DNA of 64,000 nt from Monocercomonoides exilis (Eukaryota > Preaxostyla > Oxymonadida > Polymastigidae): positions 372,001 to 436,000 of the forward strand of contig LSRY02000050.1 in the NCBI GenBank assembly GCA_001643675.2. Reading direction: 5' to 3'. Positions 45,755 through 58,109 of the stretch are shown here, piece after piece. The notes beneath the pieces were generated by a model. That model did not search any database. It was not told the DNA's origin and was given only the letters and a program-made list of their open reading frames with translations. The translations under genes and the position numbers were made by a program. Each line of letters starts with the position of its first letter. Within the stretch, counting starts at the first letter, position 1.

Positions 45755-48700
45755 TTCATAGAATTATCCTTCGCTTATTTGTTTTCTTATAAATTTCTAT
45801 TCCTCTCTTCATTTCTCCTTTGATTGCTTGATGAATGCGCATGTTGTGTTATGCAATCTCTCAAACATCATCCATATTATAATATGTTCCAAATAACGAC
45901 TTTTGCCTTGTTCTTTCTGTTTTCTGTGAATTCTTTCATCTTCCAAATGAAAAAAAATCAGAACAATCCTCCTTCTTTTTTATTTTGCACTGCTAATAGC
46001 CTATTCTCCGCTTATTGTTTCTTTTATTTCGTTGTCTCATAATTTCTGCTGATATTCCATGATAGAATAAATATTTCTTTCGTCTTTCTGAGTAGGAATG
46101 AAAGATATGGTTGGAAGTCGAATTCGACGAGAATTTGAATGAAACGAATGCAAAAACATTTGTTGTTTCTAATCGAAGAAGGTGCTGAAGAAGAAGACGA
46201 TTTTAATGAAATGAATTCAATTCGTTCAAATTGCCTTTTTTCCATCACGAGAATCGCGAATGAAAAGAAGGATAATTCTGTGCCTGATAAGCCCAGACGA
46301 AGAAAAGCAAACAAAGAAATTATTTGCTCAATTCTGCGGAGAAGCTGAAAGAGAAATGGAATGAAATGAGTTGGATGGAGCTCTTCTGGAGGAAGTTGAA
46401 CGACAAATGTGTACAAGACTCATTTGAAGAAAATGAAGAAATGTTGAATGGATTCGAATTTCATAATAGCCATCAGCAGCAACTGACAGAAGATCCATTC
46501 CTTGTTGCAACAGAGAATTTGATGGCTATTCAAACATCAAAATTCTCAAATGCGAAGAAGCTGCTCTTTTCATCAACCAAGTTTAAAAAATATCATCAAT
46601 GAAGAGATCGAAGGAGAAGGAAAAGGAGAAGAAAATGTGTTTTCTTCAAAAATACAACTTTAAATGGATTGTTCCTGAAAATGATGCACAACATGAAAAA
46701 AAAGCTGCTCATTGGAATGGAAATAAAAAGATATAAAATAAAAATAATTAGTTTGGGGCTGATAATTAAAATTCCTCAAAAGAACACACCTGTCCTTTCT
46801 ATCGCAAATGCAGAGGATTGTCCAATCACTGATGCTGTCAATCTCCTTTTCCATTGTTTCTCAGTGCTTCTTTCTCGGTCTTCCTTTATTCTCGCACAAA
46901 CATTCTGCTTTTGATATTATCATCCACTTTTTTTCTGAAAAAAATAATTCTGTATTTCAACTTTCCAAGAGCTGTTCAATTGTTGGCATTCTTCTTTTCA
47001 TTCTCATCAAAATACTTTGAAATCGAATTTCTTTTCTTCCCCTGCTCCAACTGAATACAAAAAAATATGCAATTCCCATCTGCTGATTGTATCTCGACAT
47101 CCAGCCTCTTCTGATGTTCTCCTCAGAAAAACAAAGGAATTGGCCATTTTTAAAATTTATCAGATTCTTGCACTCTGAAAAGATGGTTTATAAAAGAATC
47201 TTCTCAACAAACAGGAACAATAAAAAACGCATACATGCAAATATTTTGATTTTCAAAAAAATGTTGAATTTTCTTTTAAGACGCTTTTCATAAAAACCAT
47301 CTCGCCCAATTCCATCATCAATTCCCCTCTTTCGCTGTCTCGTGCAACCTCTCAAAATAATATCGCCCATTCCGCAGAAAATATTTGTTCACCGTCTCTC
47401 ATTTCAACAAGGAATATTTTTGTTCTTTCAAATCAAATGATCTGAATATCCATTACTGCAAACACAAAAAAAGATTTATCGATTTATCTTTCTTTCTTTT
47501 TTTGTAACGCCTTGCCAAATAACACTAACAACGCAAAATGGTATAACAACTTATGCTTTCATGATTATTTTTAGCTTTTGTTTTGCGCCGATTTCTTCTT
47601 TCCAATGATATCTGAATTCAAATCAAATGGCGAATTTTCGTTGTTTTCTGTCTGCAATGTGATTTCAAAAATGCAGACAACGAGTAGAATCAAAAGGTTT
47701 AATGGTTTGTGCTTGTTATTGCATTTGAATTCATGATTATTGTGATTTAATTTATTCTTTATTTATTTGAAGAATTGTTTTCTGGATTGGAAGATTGTGA
47801 TGAAGATGAACAGAAGCGAAAAATAGGAGAAATGAATGAAATAATTGATGGAATGAATAAGGAAGAATTTGAATCTGTTTTCACAGAAGAACTATTCGAG
47901 AAAATGGACAAAATGATTGAAGAAAAGAAACTATCAATAGAAAATGCAATTTTGCTGCTGAAGCACATGGGCTATTGCAAAGCGTTAAAAAATGTTTTGA
48001 CTCTATTATTTGAAAGATCTTCATTGAACAAAAAATTTGAGAAGATGATCATTGATGAAAATGAGAAAAAGGAAGGAAAGGATGAAAAGCTAATTACTGA
48101 TCTTAGTGAATGCAATTTATTTTTAGGAGGGTTAACATCATTGAAATTGAATTCTTTTTGTGTGCGTTGTCTGCTGAAAGTTGCGTTGAAGAAAGAAGAA
48201 GATGAGGAGAATCAAAAAGAAGTGGAAATGGCACTTTTGGCGCTGAGTTGCATTAAAATTTATTTTGTTTGAATATTTCAATTTTATTTTTAAAGTTATT
48301 GATATTTTTTCTTATTTTTGAACAGAACATTGAAAGAGATCTTTTCCTGGACGAGATCAAAGAAATCATCCAATATCATGAAAAGCATCACAATTTGACA
48401 CGACTTGCCTTTCAGTCTATTTGGCAGTTTTTGATTATTCTATCGTTCAGCACAAATTACATGGTCGACGTTATTGTGGATGAGATGAATTTTGTGAGAG
48501 AGACAAAAAGAGAACTGGAAGAATTAACAAAGCGTGTTGATTGGAAGAGAGAGAAAGAAGCGGAGAAAGAAGAAAAAGAGAGGAAAGAAGAACTTGTTTT
48601 GAAAAGATGGCTGCGAATTTTAGAACCTTTCTTTGTTCAATGCGGATTATGGAATAAAGAATGCTCAGGGATTGTTGAAAGCATTGTTCAGGTATTTCTA

Positions 48701-49100
48701 GAATCAAGAGATTATGATAGTGAAATAGGCAAGGAATGCGTTCGATTATTTGGAGCAGCAGCTGAAAATGGAACAGTGAAACTTGATGCCTTGCTGAAAA
48801 GTGGTGCCATTGACGCTGCTTTGGAGGAGATTCCAAAATCAACGATCAAAGGCAAAATGACATATTATTGCTTGAAATTTTTTCAATTGATTTCAGTGTG
48901 TTTGAAAATAAAAGAGATTGATGAAATGGAAAAAGCGAAGAGAAAGACATTCAAAATGGAGATATTTGACAAGTTGGAAGAAGAAGGATACGAAGATTTC
49001 ATCATAAGTTTTCATGGAATATTTGGTTTTCTTGGTGAAAATTTTCTTATAAGATTATCTTTGAATATATCTGATTATTTTGTGAATACCTGAGGAAATG
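45755..49100 (+). repeat. Segmental duplication, copy 2 (partner at 28.1-31.7 kb)
   Basis: Matches 28135-31735 in order, including the upstream non-coding blocks and family gene D. It lacks the roughly 245-base GAAA-containing segment present in copy 1. Similarity is about 90% in the central flank and lower in exon 3 of the gene. Confidence 0.85.
47671..49093 (+). CDS. A-G family member, copy D (complete, three exons)
   Basis: Exon 1 is 47671-47704 (MQTTSRIKRFN). Intron 1 is 47705-47772 (GTTTGT...GAAG). Exon 2 is 47773-48266. Intron 2 is 48267-48325 (GTTTGA...ACAG, phase 0). Exon 3 is 48326-49093. The joined length is 1296 nt, 431 residues, open. It is the duplicate of copy B. Exon 1 and exon 2 are close to B (LFSGLEDCDEDEQ, LLLKHMGYCKALKN), but exon 3 has diverged much more (NIERDLFLDEIKEIIQYHEK, SLNISDYFVNT). 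That pattern could reflect gene conversion or relaxed constraint. The intron 2 donor is GTTTGA instead of GTATGA, which still encodes Val-stop if unspliced. Confidence 0.8.
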
Positions 49101-49478
49101 AAGTGCTTTGTATTTTTGTAACTCAAACTTTTCATTTTTCTTTTCTTCCTTTTTTTAACTTCTTTTATTATCTCCACTCAAACAATTGAACCGTTTGATT
49201 GAAATTCTCTGTGGGGATCTGATCGATCCAAAAAAAGTTGAACCTTCAAAAAATGATTAACTCTTGTTTTCTCCTTTTTTCTTTTTTTTTTATTATTATT
49301 GTAATAATTATTTTATGATTCAGTTCCATTTCAAAGAAGTTTTAAAAGAGACCTAAAAAATATTGATTCAATTGTTTTCTATTTTGTGAATTGTTGAAAA
49401 CAGAAAAAGAAAAATTATGAGTTGAAAAATTTAATGAATCTCATTTCCTCAAGTTCAAAAAAAGAACGTGTGAAATAT

Positions 49479-50905
49479 TCAAAGTTGAATGAATACAGTA
49501 TCATCAGCAAAATAGAATCTATTCGTTTTTTGAAAGCTAATAATGATATCTTCATACCCTTCTTCTACCATCTTTTCAAATATTTTCCTTTTCAATTCTT
49601 TTCTTTCCTCCTCTGTAGTTTTCACTTCTCCCTTTTCTTTCAACCGCAATGAAATCAATTGAAAAAAATTAATAAATTCATATATCATTCCTCTATTCAA
49701 TGTTCGCCGCTGAATCTCCTCCAAAGCAGCATCAATGGCGCCACTCTTCAGCAAGACATCAAGTTTCACTGCTCTATTTTTTGTAACTGCATTAAATAAT
49801 TGAATGCATTCCTCGCATATTCCACTGTGATTATCTCTTGATGCTCGAAACACATCAACAAGGCAGCTAAAAAGCCCAACATATTCTTCGTTCCACAATT
49901 CGCAGAAGTAAAAGTAATTACCAATCGAGCGGCTCCATCTCAAAATAATATCCATTGCTTTCCTTTCTGTTATCCCCATCTCTTCTTCTTTCTTCTTCCA
50001 ATTCACATTTCTTGTGAGTTCTTCCAATTCTCTTGCTGCTTCTCTTCCAAAATGCAGCTCATTCACAATAACTTCTTCCAAGCTATTATCAACCCAAAAT
50101 CGGTAAATCAAAAATAGCCAAGCAGACTGATAGGCAAGCTGTGTGAGATTGTGATGCTCCTGATGTTTGACGATTTCTGTAATTTCCTTCAAATATAGTT
50201 CTTGTTTCACTTCCTAATCAGAAATTAGAAAATTGCAATAATATCAAAAAGGAAATAGAAATGTTCATACACAATATCCCATTTCGCTCAAAGCCAGCAA
50301 AGCCATTTCCACTTCTGTTTGATTCTCCTCGCTTTCCTCTTTCTTCAATGCAGCTTTCAGAAGGCCAGGCACACAGATTGAAATCAACTCTGAAGAAAAA
50401 TCGAAATGAAACAAAAGATAACATTCACAAAGATCAACAAGAAGCTTTTCGTTTTTCTCTTCTTTTTTCTTTTCTTCTTCTTCCGTCATCTTCTCAAATC
50501 TTCTGCTAAGTGAAGATTTTTCAAAGCATGGATTCCACACGTTTTTCAGCACCTTGCAATACCCAACATGATTCAGCAGCAAAATTGCATTTTCCATCGT
50601 CAGTTTCTCTTCTTCAATCGTTTTATTTATATTGTTGAACAGATCAATAGTATAAATAAGTCTAAATTCTTCTTTATTCATTTCATCAATCAATCTGTTC
50701 ATTTCTTCGATTTTCTCTTTTTGTCCTGAAAAGCTGCAGCTTTTCAATTCATCAAACAGTTCTAAAGAAACAATTTCCCCCAAATGGAAAAAGCCATTGA
50801 GCTTTCAAAAAAAAATACGTGAAAAATGAACAAACTTGAAAACTTCTCCTTTGGGGCCATCTCTCGATTTCTGTCTTCGGTTCCACCATCAATGAATTCT
50901 TCCAT
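49479..50905 (-). CDS. A-G family member, copy E (altered C terminus)
   Basis: Exon 1 is 50905-50836 (MEEFIDGGTEDRNREMA... ending KFS). Intron 1 is 50835-50762 (GTTTGT...TTTAG, phase 1). Exon 2 is 50761-50271. Intron 2 is 50270-50214 (GTATGA...TTAG). Exon 3 is 50213-49479. The joined length is 1296 nt, 431 residues. Family blocks are present through EGYEDIIISFQ. After that it ends FADDTVFIQL instead of LSLNISDYFVNV. The DNA beyond the stop still resembles the family ending (CTTTGAATATTTC ... TGAGGAAATGAG), so a small indel changed the frame in the last 20 codons. It converges tail-to-tail with copy D, 385 bp apart. Confidence 0.75.
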
Positions 50906-50949
50906 ACTGTTTATTTAAAGTGCAATCTATTTGCAATGAATATACTCAA

Positions 50950-52170
50950 TAATTAAGCAAAACCAAATAAATATCAAACATCATTCACGATCCAACAAAT
51001 AGAGAAGGCTACAGTCACTATCCAAATTGTTTAACCTTTGTAAAAAAAGATTTGGAAACGAGTTCTATGAAAGCAGCCTGATTTGGCTGAGCGAGGCAAG
51101 AAATGGCAGTTTTTTGTTTCTTGTTGATCAAACCAACAGAAATTCATCAAAAACAAATGGAGAATTGTTATTCGATTCATGATGCTCCATGAAATAGTTT
51201 TCTTCCTGTTTGGGAATTGAATTTATTCACAATATAGAAATGGAACTTGATGGAAGAAAATAACTGCAATCAAGCAAAAGGATTGAGAAGAAGAGTTTCG
51301 TGACTTTTTAAAGTTATTGATTCTTTTGTCAAAAACCAAAGTACAGCTAATGTTTGCATTCTTGAAGGGTCTCGTTGGTTGGTTGCTTTTACAGTTTCTG
51401 ATTTCATTGAAAAGGATTGAAGTGATTGCTGAAGACAAAAGAAGTGAAAAGTTCCAAAATCGAAATGGATCAAACAAGCAAAATGTCAATTGCAATTCTT
51501 TACAAAGATGCCAAACGAATGGCAGAAGAACAAGGTTGGATGGTTCAGTTGCAACAGCATCATGGGCCATCAAAAAATGGATTATTTGAAAAAAATCTAT
51601 CAAAATCGGTTTCACTGACCAAGCTGCCTGGCTTTGCGCTAGATAAGAGTTCTGCAATGCGTTTTGCTCATCCTTTTCTATTCGAATGATTGAGCATTAC
51701 TGTCAGCAAAATGCATATGGTTTCGGATGAAAAGAGATTGGAAAAGGAATTTTATGGAGAAGACTCTATTGCAAAAGAACAATGAAAAAAACGCACAAAT
51801 AGTTATTCATCTTCTTCAGAGACCAAAAGCATTGATATTATCGATATGAAAGGAATTGGCCAACATTTCAGCTTCTGCTCCATCAGAATGAAGATGAATA
51901 AAGAAAACTTTTGTTTTTTCAAGAAAGATGCCCTTACGGAAATGAGGCGTTCATCAGACAATTCAAAAACTCTCCCTTTTTGCTTCAGCAATATCAGCGC
52001 GATGTAAATGTGTTAAAGAATGAAAGGACCTCTTTTCGAATGTCTCAACAATCCATCATTTTTGTATCAACATCATTTTCAGATGAAAAGTTTCCTTCTT
52101 TCCTGCATTTGAGCTGCTTCGTGATGAACACCTTGCAGGCATCGAAAACAACAACATTCAAAAATTTTTC
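50950..52170. other. Uncharacterised spacer with short coding-like scraps
   Basis: Short stretches look coding-like on the plus strand (SIAILYKDAKRMAEEQGWMV near 51490-51550; EKFPSFLHLSCFVMNTL near 52085). None forms a supported gene, and frames close quickly. Possibly exon relics. Confidence 0.35.
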
Positions 52171-52174
52171 ATCG

Positions 52175-52346
52175 CCTTCTCCTTCTCCTTCTCCTTCTCC
52201 TTCTCCTTCTCCTTCTCCTTCTCCTTCTCCTTCTCCTTCTCCTTCTCCTTCTCCTTCTCCTTCTCCTTCTCCTTCTCCTTCTCCTTCTCCTTCTCCTTCT
52301 CCTTCTCCTTCTCCTTCTCCTTCTCCTTCTTCTTCTTCTTCTTCTC
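52175..52346 (+). repeat. (CCTTCT)n hexanucleotide array
   Basis: About 26 nearly perfect CCTTCT units ending in a few TTC triplets. The Ser-Pro or Arg-Arg frames across it are artefacts of the repeat. Confidence 0.97.
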
Positions 52347-52562
52347 TTTTTTCTTTTAATCAACAATTTCCATATCCTTCACAAACAGCACAGTTGCTGT
52401 GTTCTTGCTTCAAATTGCAGAACTTCCTCGTCATCTGATAATCTCAAATTCCTTCTCCATAGAAGCCGGTTACATACAAACATCTTTAAACCCTTCTGAA
52501 AACTCCTCAGTCGAAAAAAATCTGCGCATTTTATCGTATTTGCTGACACAAAAGGAAGAAAC

Positions 52563-52667
<105 letters not shown>

Positions 52668-53049
52668 ATATCTTTTTCTGTCCCTTCAACCGCTCCCACA
52701 AGCAGATTCTTCGCATTGTCTAAATAGAAATGGCTTATTTAATAAGTGAAGGAGGAGAAGGCGCCACGCTTAGATATTTGTTCTGTTTGCATTCCATCGC
52801 GTTCTCCGCCTGCTGGAACTTCGAAACTTGCGTTGCCTCTTCCTCGTCACTGCCAAAAGAAGAATTAGCACAAGCAGAAGAAGAAGAAACAAGGCCATTA
52901 TCAACTTTATCTGCAACCATCTTTCAACATCATTGGAGCGCCCATCGGATCAGCCGATGCAAAAACACGGACAATTTGTCATAGCTGACGACTCTCACAC
53001 CTCCTCACCCATCCTCTGCCCAGCATTTAACTGCCTTTTCTGAGCACAC

Positions 53050-54146
53050 TCCTCCTTTATGTTGTGCCTCTTATCAGGCATGCTGAACAGCCCATTCTCC
53101 CTCGCTGTCTACGCCTTTGCCTGTTTCCCCTCCGTCAGCCCCGCCTGCTGCGTCTCGGTGTCAAACGCACCCACAAACACTCAACCAAACACACGCGCAC
53201 ACTTCATCGCTGTTCTGTTGACCAGAATCTTCTTCACGTTGCCTGCTTCTACTTTTTCTTCGCTCCACAGTTCCACCTCAAATCTTTCTCACGAAGTCGT
53301 TAAAACTTTCACCGAATCATTTGTGTTTCATTCCAACAGACACTGCCATTGCACAGCCCAGCATCGGTGGATACACTGGTATGTGTGCATTGGAATGGCT
53401 CATCAGCTCCTTAACCGATTCAGATGCCTCAACCAAATCAAAGCTTCTCTGCTTTTTCTACGTTTCATTTGGCAAACATACAGATTGTATTAGCCATGTC
53501 TCTCACTTGAATCTTCATTGCATTTACGCCATTCCATATCACCCGCGGAAACAAGATCTCCAAATACTCCAGAGCCAGGCACCTCTTCATCGTTGGGCCT
53601 TTGCTGCATCTACGACATTTCGTCCTTTCAATTGGCTGGCTTCTCGGAAGCTGTCCGTTTAGCTCGTCTGCACCGTCACCGCCTGCCCATCTGCAACGCG
53701 CACACATACACATCATTCGCTGATTGCCTTGTTGGTTCAAGGCACTTCTCTTCGGCCCTCGACCAGATAGAACAGCCACAAACGCTCCGCTTTTCCGTTA
53801 GAATTCTTTTTCTTTTTCTTCTTCTTCTTCTTCTTCTCCCTCTTCCTCCTCTTATTCTAATCGCTCCACATAAATCAAACAACTTTCTTCCCCTTTCTTC
53901 TTCAAAGGCTCTGTTTTTTCCCTTAATTATAAACAAACTATTCGCTGATATTTTCAACAGCTCCACAACCCAAATCATTTCAATAATTTCTATTCGTGGA
54001 AGGAATCCTCAAACACAGATCAGTTTCGACAGATGCAGCTGCTGCTCCATTCTCATCTTCTCTTCCTCGGCCTCAGTCTTCACAAACATCTGCTTCTCCA
54101 GTTCAATAACCTCCACAACCATCTTCATCGTCGTTATTTGTTCTTC

Positions 54147-54177
<31 letters not shown>

Positions 54178-55150
54178 GAAATTCTTTCCGCAAACCCTCT
54201 ATCTGTTTTCTGTTGGACGCCCGCCTTTCTCCTCATTCCCATCACCTCCCTCTTTTCCTTTATATTCTTCTCCATCTTCTTCTCCCTTTTCTTTTCCCCT
54301 TTCTTCTCCCTCTTTGCCTCATTCCAATCACCTTCCTCTTCCTCTTCCTCTTCTCGCTCCTCCAGCACCGCCAGCACAATTGCTGCAGGTGGCAGAACCA
54401 CATCCTCCATCCTCAGCCCCGCTGCCGACAGCCCCTTCTCCACAATCCCCCCCACTTCACACACTGCAACCCCTCGCCCCATCACTTCGTGATCCTGCTT
54501 CACCACCACACACCTCGACTGCGGCGATCGCTACACCAGCAGCAATGTTATAAACAGATCGCATTCACGTCTTCCGCTGCAAAGATCCGTTTGCTCCCCA
54601 ACTTCGTGTCCACCGACGCTGCAAGCGACAGATGCGGCCCCACCAGCGGAACCGAAAGCATCGCCGAAAAATCCACATCGTGCGCACACACAACACCCCC
54701 ATGCAGCACCGCCCGCCTCGCCACAACATATCCCCGCAGCGTCTGTGGCTCCCTCAGTGACGACTATCTGTGATTTTTATTTATCTCTGCCTCCTCAGGC
54801 AACACAATCCTAAGCCGCCTCTCGATGTCGTCCATCGCTGCTGCTGATATATATGGAACTACCACCGCTGACGCATCTGAAGGGAAAATTTCAGGAGCTG
54901 ATGAAGATGATGGCTGATCATCTCCTGCTGCCTTCTTCTCTTCGCTTCTCAACCTCCAGAATGGTGAAGTTGATCTGCGTTCTTCTCCAGTTGAAGAAGA
55001 CGAGGAAGACGAAGAAGACGAAGGTGCTGAGCGAAGAAACAACTGCCGAGCTTCCCCGGCCACAAGAAGCTTTTTCAGATACACCGCCACTTCTGCCTGC
55101 AGCTCTGCATGTGACAAAACACAACAACCACATTCGGATCACGAAGGCCA
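53050..55150 (-). pseudogene. Family X relic, copy X3
   Basis: Minus-strand blocks starting at 55117: MSHAELQAEVAVYLKKLLVA, a Ser-rich linker, RSTSPFWRLRSEEKKAAGDD, AAAMDDIERRLRIVLPEEAE; then (frames changing) MLSVPLVGPHLSLAASV, RGVAVCEVGGIVEKGLSAAG and LRMEDVVLPPAAIVLAVLEE at 54.3-54.5 kb; then LWLFYLVEGRREVPCTNKAI near 53.75 kb, equivalent to LFYLVDGRREVLLSNKAI in X2. It supplies the best N-terminal end of family X. A T26 run (54152-54177) and many stops show decay. Function unrecognised. Confidence 0.55.
54152..54177 (+). repeat. Poly-T tract inside family X relic
   Basis: Twenty-six T in a row. It produces a poly-Lys run in the minus-strand frame. Confidence 0.95.
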
Positions 55151-55251
55151 ATCAACCGCGAAAGATCGCTACCATCAAGCGATATAAAGCAATTGGTTAT
55201 TATTATTATATTTGTTGATCATGCATTGAAGTTCAGAGTGAAGAAGAAGAA

Positions 55252-55289
<38 letters not shown>

Positions 55290-55300
55290 CGATGACGATG
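55252..55300 (+). repeat. (GAT)n microsatellite
   Basis: About 15 GAT units, with a few GAC at the end. Confidence 0.95.
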
Positions 55301-55309
55301 AAATTGAAT

Positions 55310-56600
55310 ACAAATCCTTCAAATGATTATCATCGATGCATACAGTATTAGCAACAGCTGCGGCTGCAAGTCGTGTCTTTTCAGCAGATTAAACAACTTC
55401 AGAAGTCGAATGATATGAGAGACCGTCAATGTGATGGAATAGAAAGATGCTGCTGATGAAACATTTTGACAGAATCAGATGAATTTTGAGTGAAATGGCG
55501 GGCGTTTTCTCTGATGGCTGTGCGGCTTTTGTGGGGAAAATGGAGGATTGAAAAGTCCATTAAATTTGAATTTAAATTCACATATATTATCCATTATGAC
55601 AAGATATGGCAACAAAGCCTTGCGAAGAGATTCCGATTGGCTGAGTGAAGATTGCGTTTGTGCAAAAGGATTTCTCACACAATGAATCAAAATTCCCTTC
55701 AGGTCTCTTCATTCTTTGAAAACAGTTGCTGAATTACCTGATTCATAACTTCAGGTATTTTTTCCTATTGAAAATGATGTAATTTGCTCGCTTTCATCCA
55801 GATTCAGCTCTTGAGCACAGCTGACTTTGATGCCTTTTCAACACAATCATCGTGCAATTGAATCCAAATTGCTATTATGTGTTAAAAGTGCTCAATAAAC
55901 AATTGAGAAAAAAGCTCACAGCAATCATTGTTGTGATTCCTCCATTTGTTGAACCCTGTATTTTTTGATGTTGGAGATGGCCTTTATAAATTTTCCTTGT
56001 GGACTCATTTTGCAACGAAACATGTTTTCCATGTCCTCCTGCCGTTTGTGTGCATTTTGCTTTGAATCATCAATTCTTTTTGATTTTTTGCTTTTTCAGT
56101 TCTTTCTTCTTCAACAATCCTGAAAGTCGCCTCAAATGAAAACAGAAAATAGAAAAATAAGACAAAAACCAGAATCATTCATGCATACGCACATTAACAT
56201 TCCCTGTCTTTTTTAATTTAATTCGCTTTGTTTTAAAAAATAAGTATTCTTTTCTCTTCAAGAAGTGCATTTGCCTGTTTTGCTTTTTCTCATCAGCAAA
56301 ACTCCTTTTTGGCATTTGATGTTTCCTAGACAACAAAATTGGAGGAAATCCAACTCATGGAAAAAAATGTCTCAAAATTCGAAATCCATAGAAAAATCAT
56401 TATTTTCGATGGTTTGATCAAACAGATACAAAACAATTTGCATTTCTGACCTTCTCAAGCCAAGATCATTTGTATAGGTGAATATTCATTTTTCACACTT
56501 TTTTTTAAATATCGGGCAATTGTTTTTGTGGTTGCAACCTTTTCGTTTTGCAAGATAATCAAACATGTTTGCATTTATCGATTTCTTTGTTAATTGCACA
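55310..56600. other. Spacer without recognised gene
   Basis: Mixed AT-rich sequence with stops in all frames. I see nothing reliable. Confidence 0.5.
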
Positions 56601-56639
56601 TCATCTGCTCGAAATCTACATTTTTTTCACGCTACAAGA

Positions 56640-58098
56640 ATGACGTTGTGCATCGATGATAAGCATATCGATGAGATTCGAAAGATTCCCACAAGAGAAA
56701 AATTTTTGAGTTTGTTCAATTTTTCTATTTTTTGTAAGAGGATTCAGCAGACTTTGCTTTCTTTTTATTCTGAAGAGTTGCTTGACGATCTCGAAAATTG
56801 CGATGAAGATGAACAAAAACAGAAACAGAAAATTGAAGAAATGAATGAAATAATTGAAAGAATGAATGAATTTGAATTTCTTTTTATTTTATATGTAAAA
56901 ATGTTCGAAAATATAAAAACAATGGTTGAAAAAAAGAAAATGTCGATGGAAAATGCAATTTTGTTGTTGAAACACATTGTGTATTACGCGACATTGAAAA
57001 GAATTGAAGTTTCTAACTTTGAGAAATCTTCGTTGAGCAAAAGAATTGAAAAGATGATTGAAAATGAAGTCAAGAAAAAAGAAAAAAAGAACGAAAATCT
57101 ACTGATTGATCTTTGCGAATGTTTTGTTTTTCTTTGCGCTACTAATCTTTCTATATTGCTTTCAATTTGTTTGCCATGCCTTCTGAAAGCTGCCTCAAAG
57201 AAAGACGAGACCGAAGAAGCTCAGAAGGAAGTGGAAATGGCGTTGCTGGCTTTGAGCAACATCAAATATTATGTATGAACATTTCTTTTTCATTTTTATT
57301 GTGTTTTCTTTTTTTCCCCTCATATCTTATTAGTTTATCGAACGAGAACTGTATTTGAAGGAAATTACAGAAATCATCGAACATCATCAGAAACACAGAA
57401 ATCTTACGCATCTGGCCTATCAGTCTGCTTGGAAATTTTTGAATTATCAATTTTTTGTTGACAATAGCTTGGAAGATACTGTTGCGAATGAGCTGCATTT
57501 TGTCGGAGAAGCAGCAAGAGAACTGGAAGAGCTGACAAGAAATGTGGATTGGAACAGAAAAAAAGGAGAAGAAGGAGGAAAAGAAACGAAAGAAGAGTTT
57601 ATTTTGATAAGATGGGTCGAAACAATCGCGATTTATTTCCTCAGATGCAAATTAGAGAATGAAGAATTTATTGGGCTTTTAAGCAGCATTGTTCAGGTAT
57701 ATCGAGCAGCCAAGGATAATCACAGCGTTATTAGCAATCTCTGCATTTCCTCCTTGAGAAATGCAGCAGAAAGGAGAGTTGTGAGAATTGAAGACTTGTT
57801 TAAAGGAGGAGCTGTGGAAGCTGTTTTGGAAGAGATCCAGAGACAAACATTGAATGAAGGCAGGACAAATGAATGCTTTAAATTCTTTATGAATGTTTCA
57901 AGGAAATTGAAAGAAAAGAATAAAGATGAAAGGGAAGAAGAGGAAAGAAAGGCAACGAAAAGGAAGATTTTTGAAAAGATGGAAGAAGAAGGATACGAAG
58001 ATATCATCATAAGCTTTCATGAAACTTTAAAGATTTTTAACAGACGATATTATTATGGACTATCGTTGAAAATTTCTGATTATTTTGTGAATGTTTGA
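56640..58098 (+). CDS. A-G family member, copy F (complete, three exons)
   Basis: Exon 1 is 56640-56709 (MTLCIDDKHIDEIRK... ending KFL). Intron 1 is 56710-56775 (66 nt, GTTTGT...GAAG, free of stops). Exon 2 is 56776-57272. Intron 2 is 57273-57333 (GTATGA...ATTAG). Exon 3 is 57334-58098. The joined length is 1332 nt, 443 residues, open. Blocks: KLLDDLENCDEDEQ, LLLKHIVYYATLK, LLIDLCECFVFL, YHQ-like HHQKHRNLTHLAYQSAW, ELHFVGEAARELEEL, LFKGGAVEAVLEEI, LKISDYFVNV. An in-frame ATG at 56565 would add 25 residues, but 56640 gives the same 23-codon exon 1 as copies C and E, so it is preferred. Confidence 0.82.
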
Positions 58099-58109
58099 GG
58101 AAATGAAAT

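Noticed and set aside
52169-52438. Ser-Pro and poly-Arg proteins across the hexamer array
   Set aside because: Pure translation of a CCTTCT repeat on either strand.
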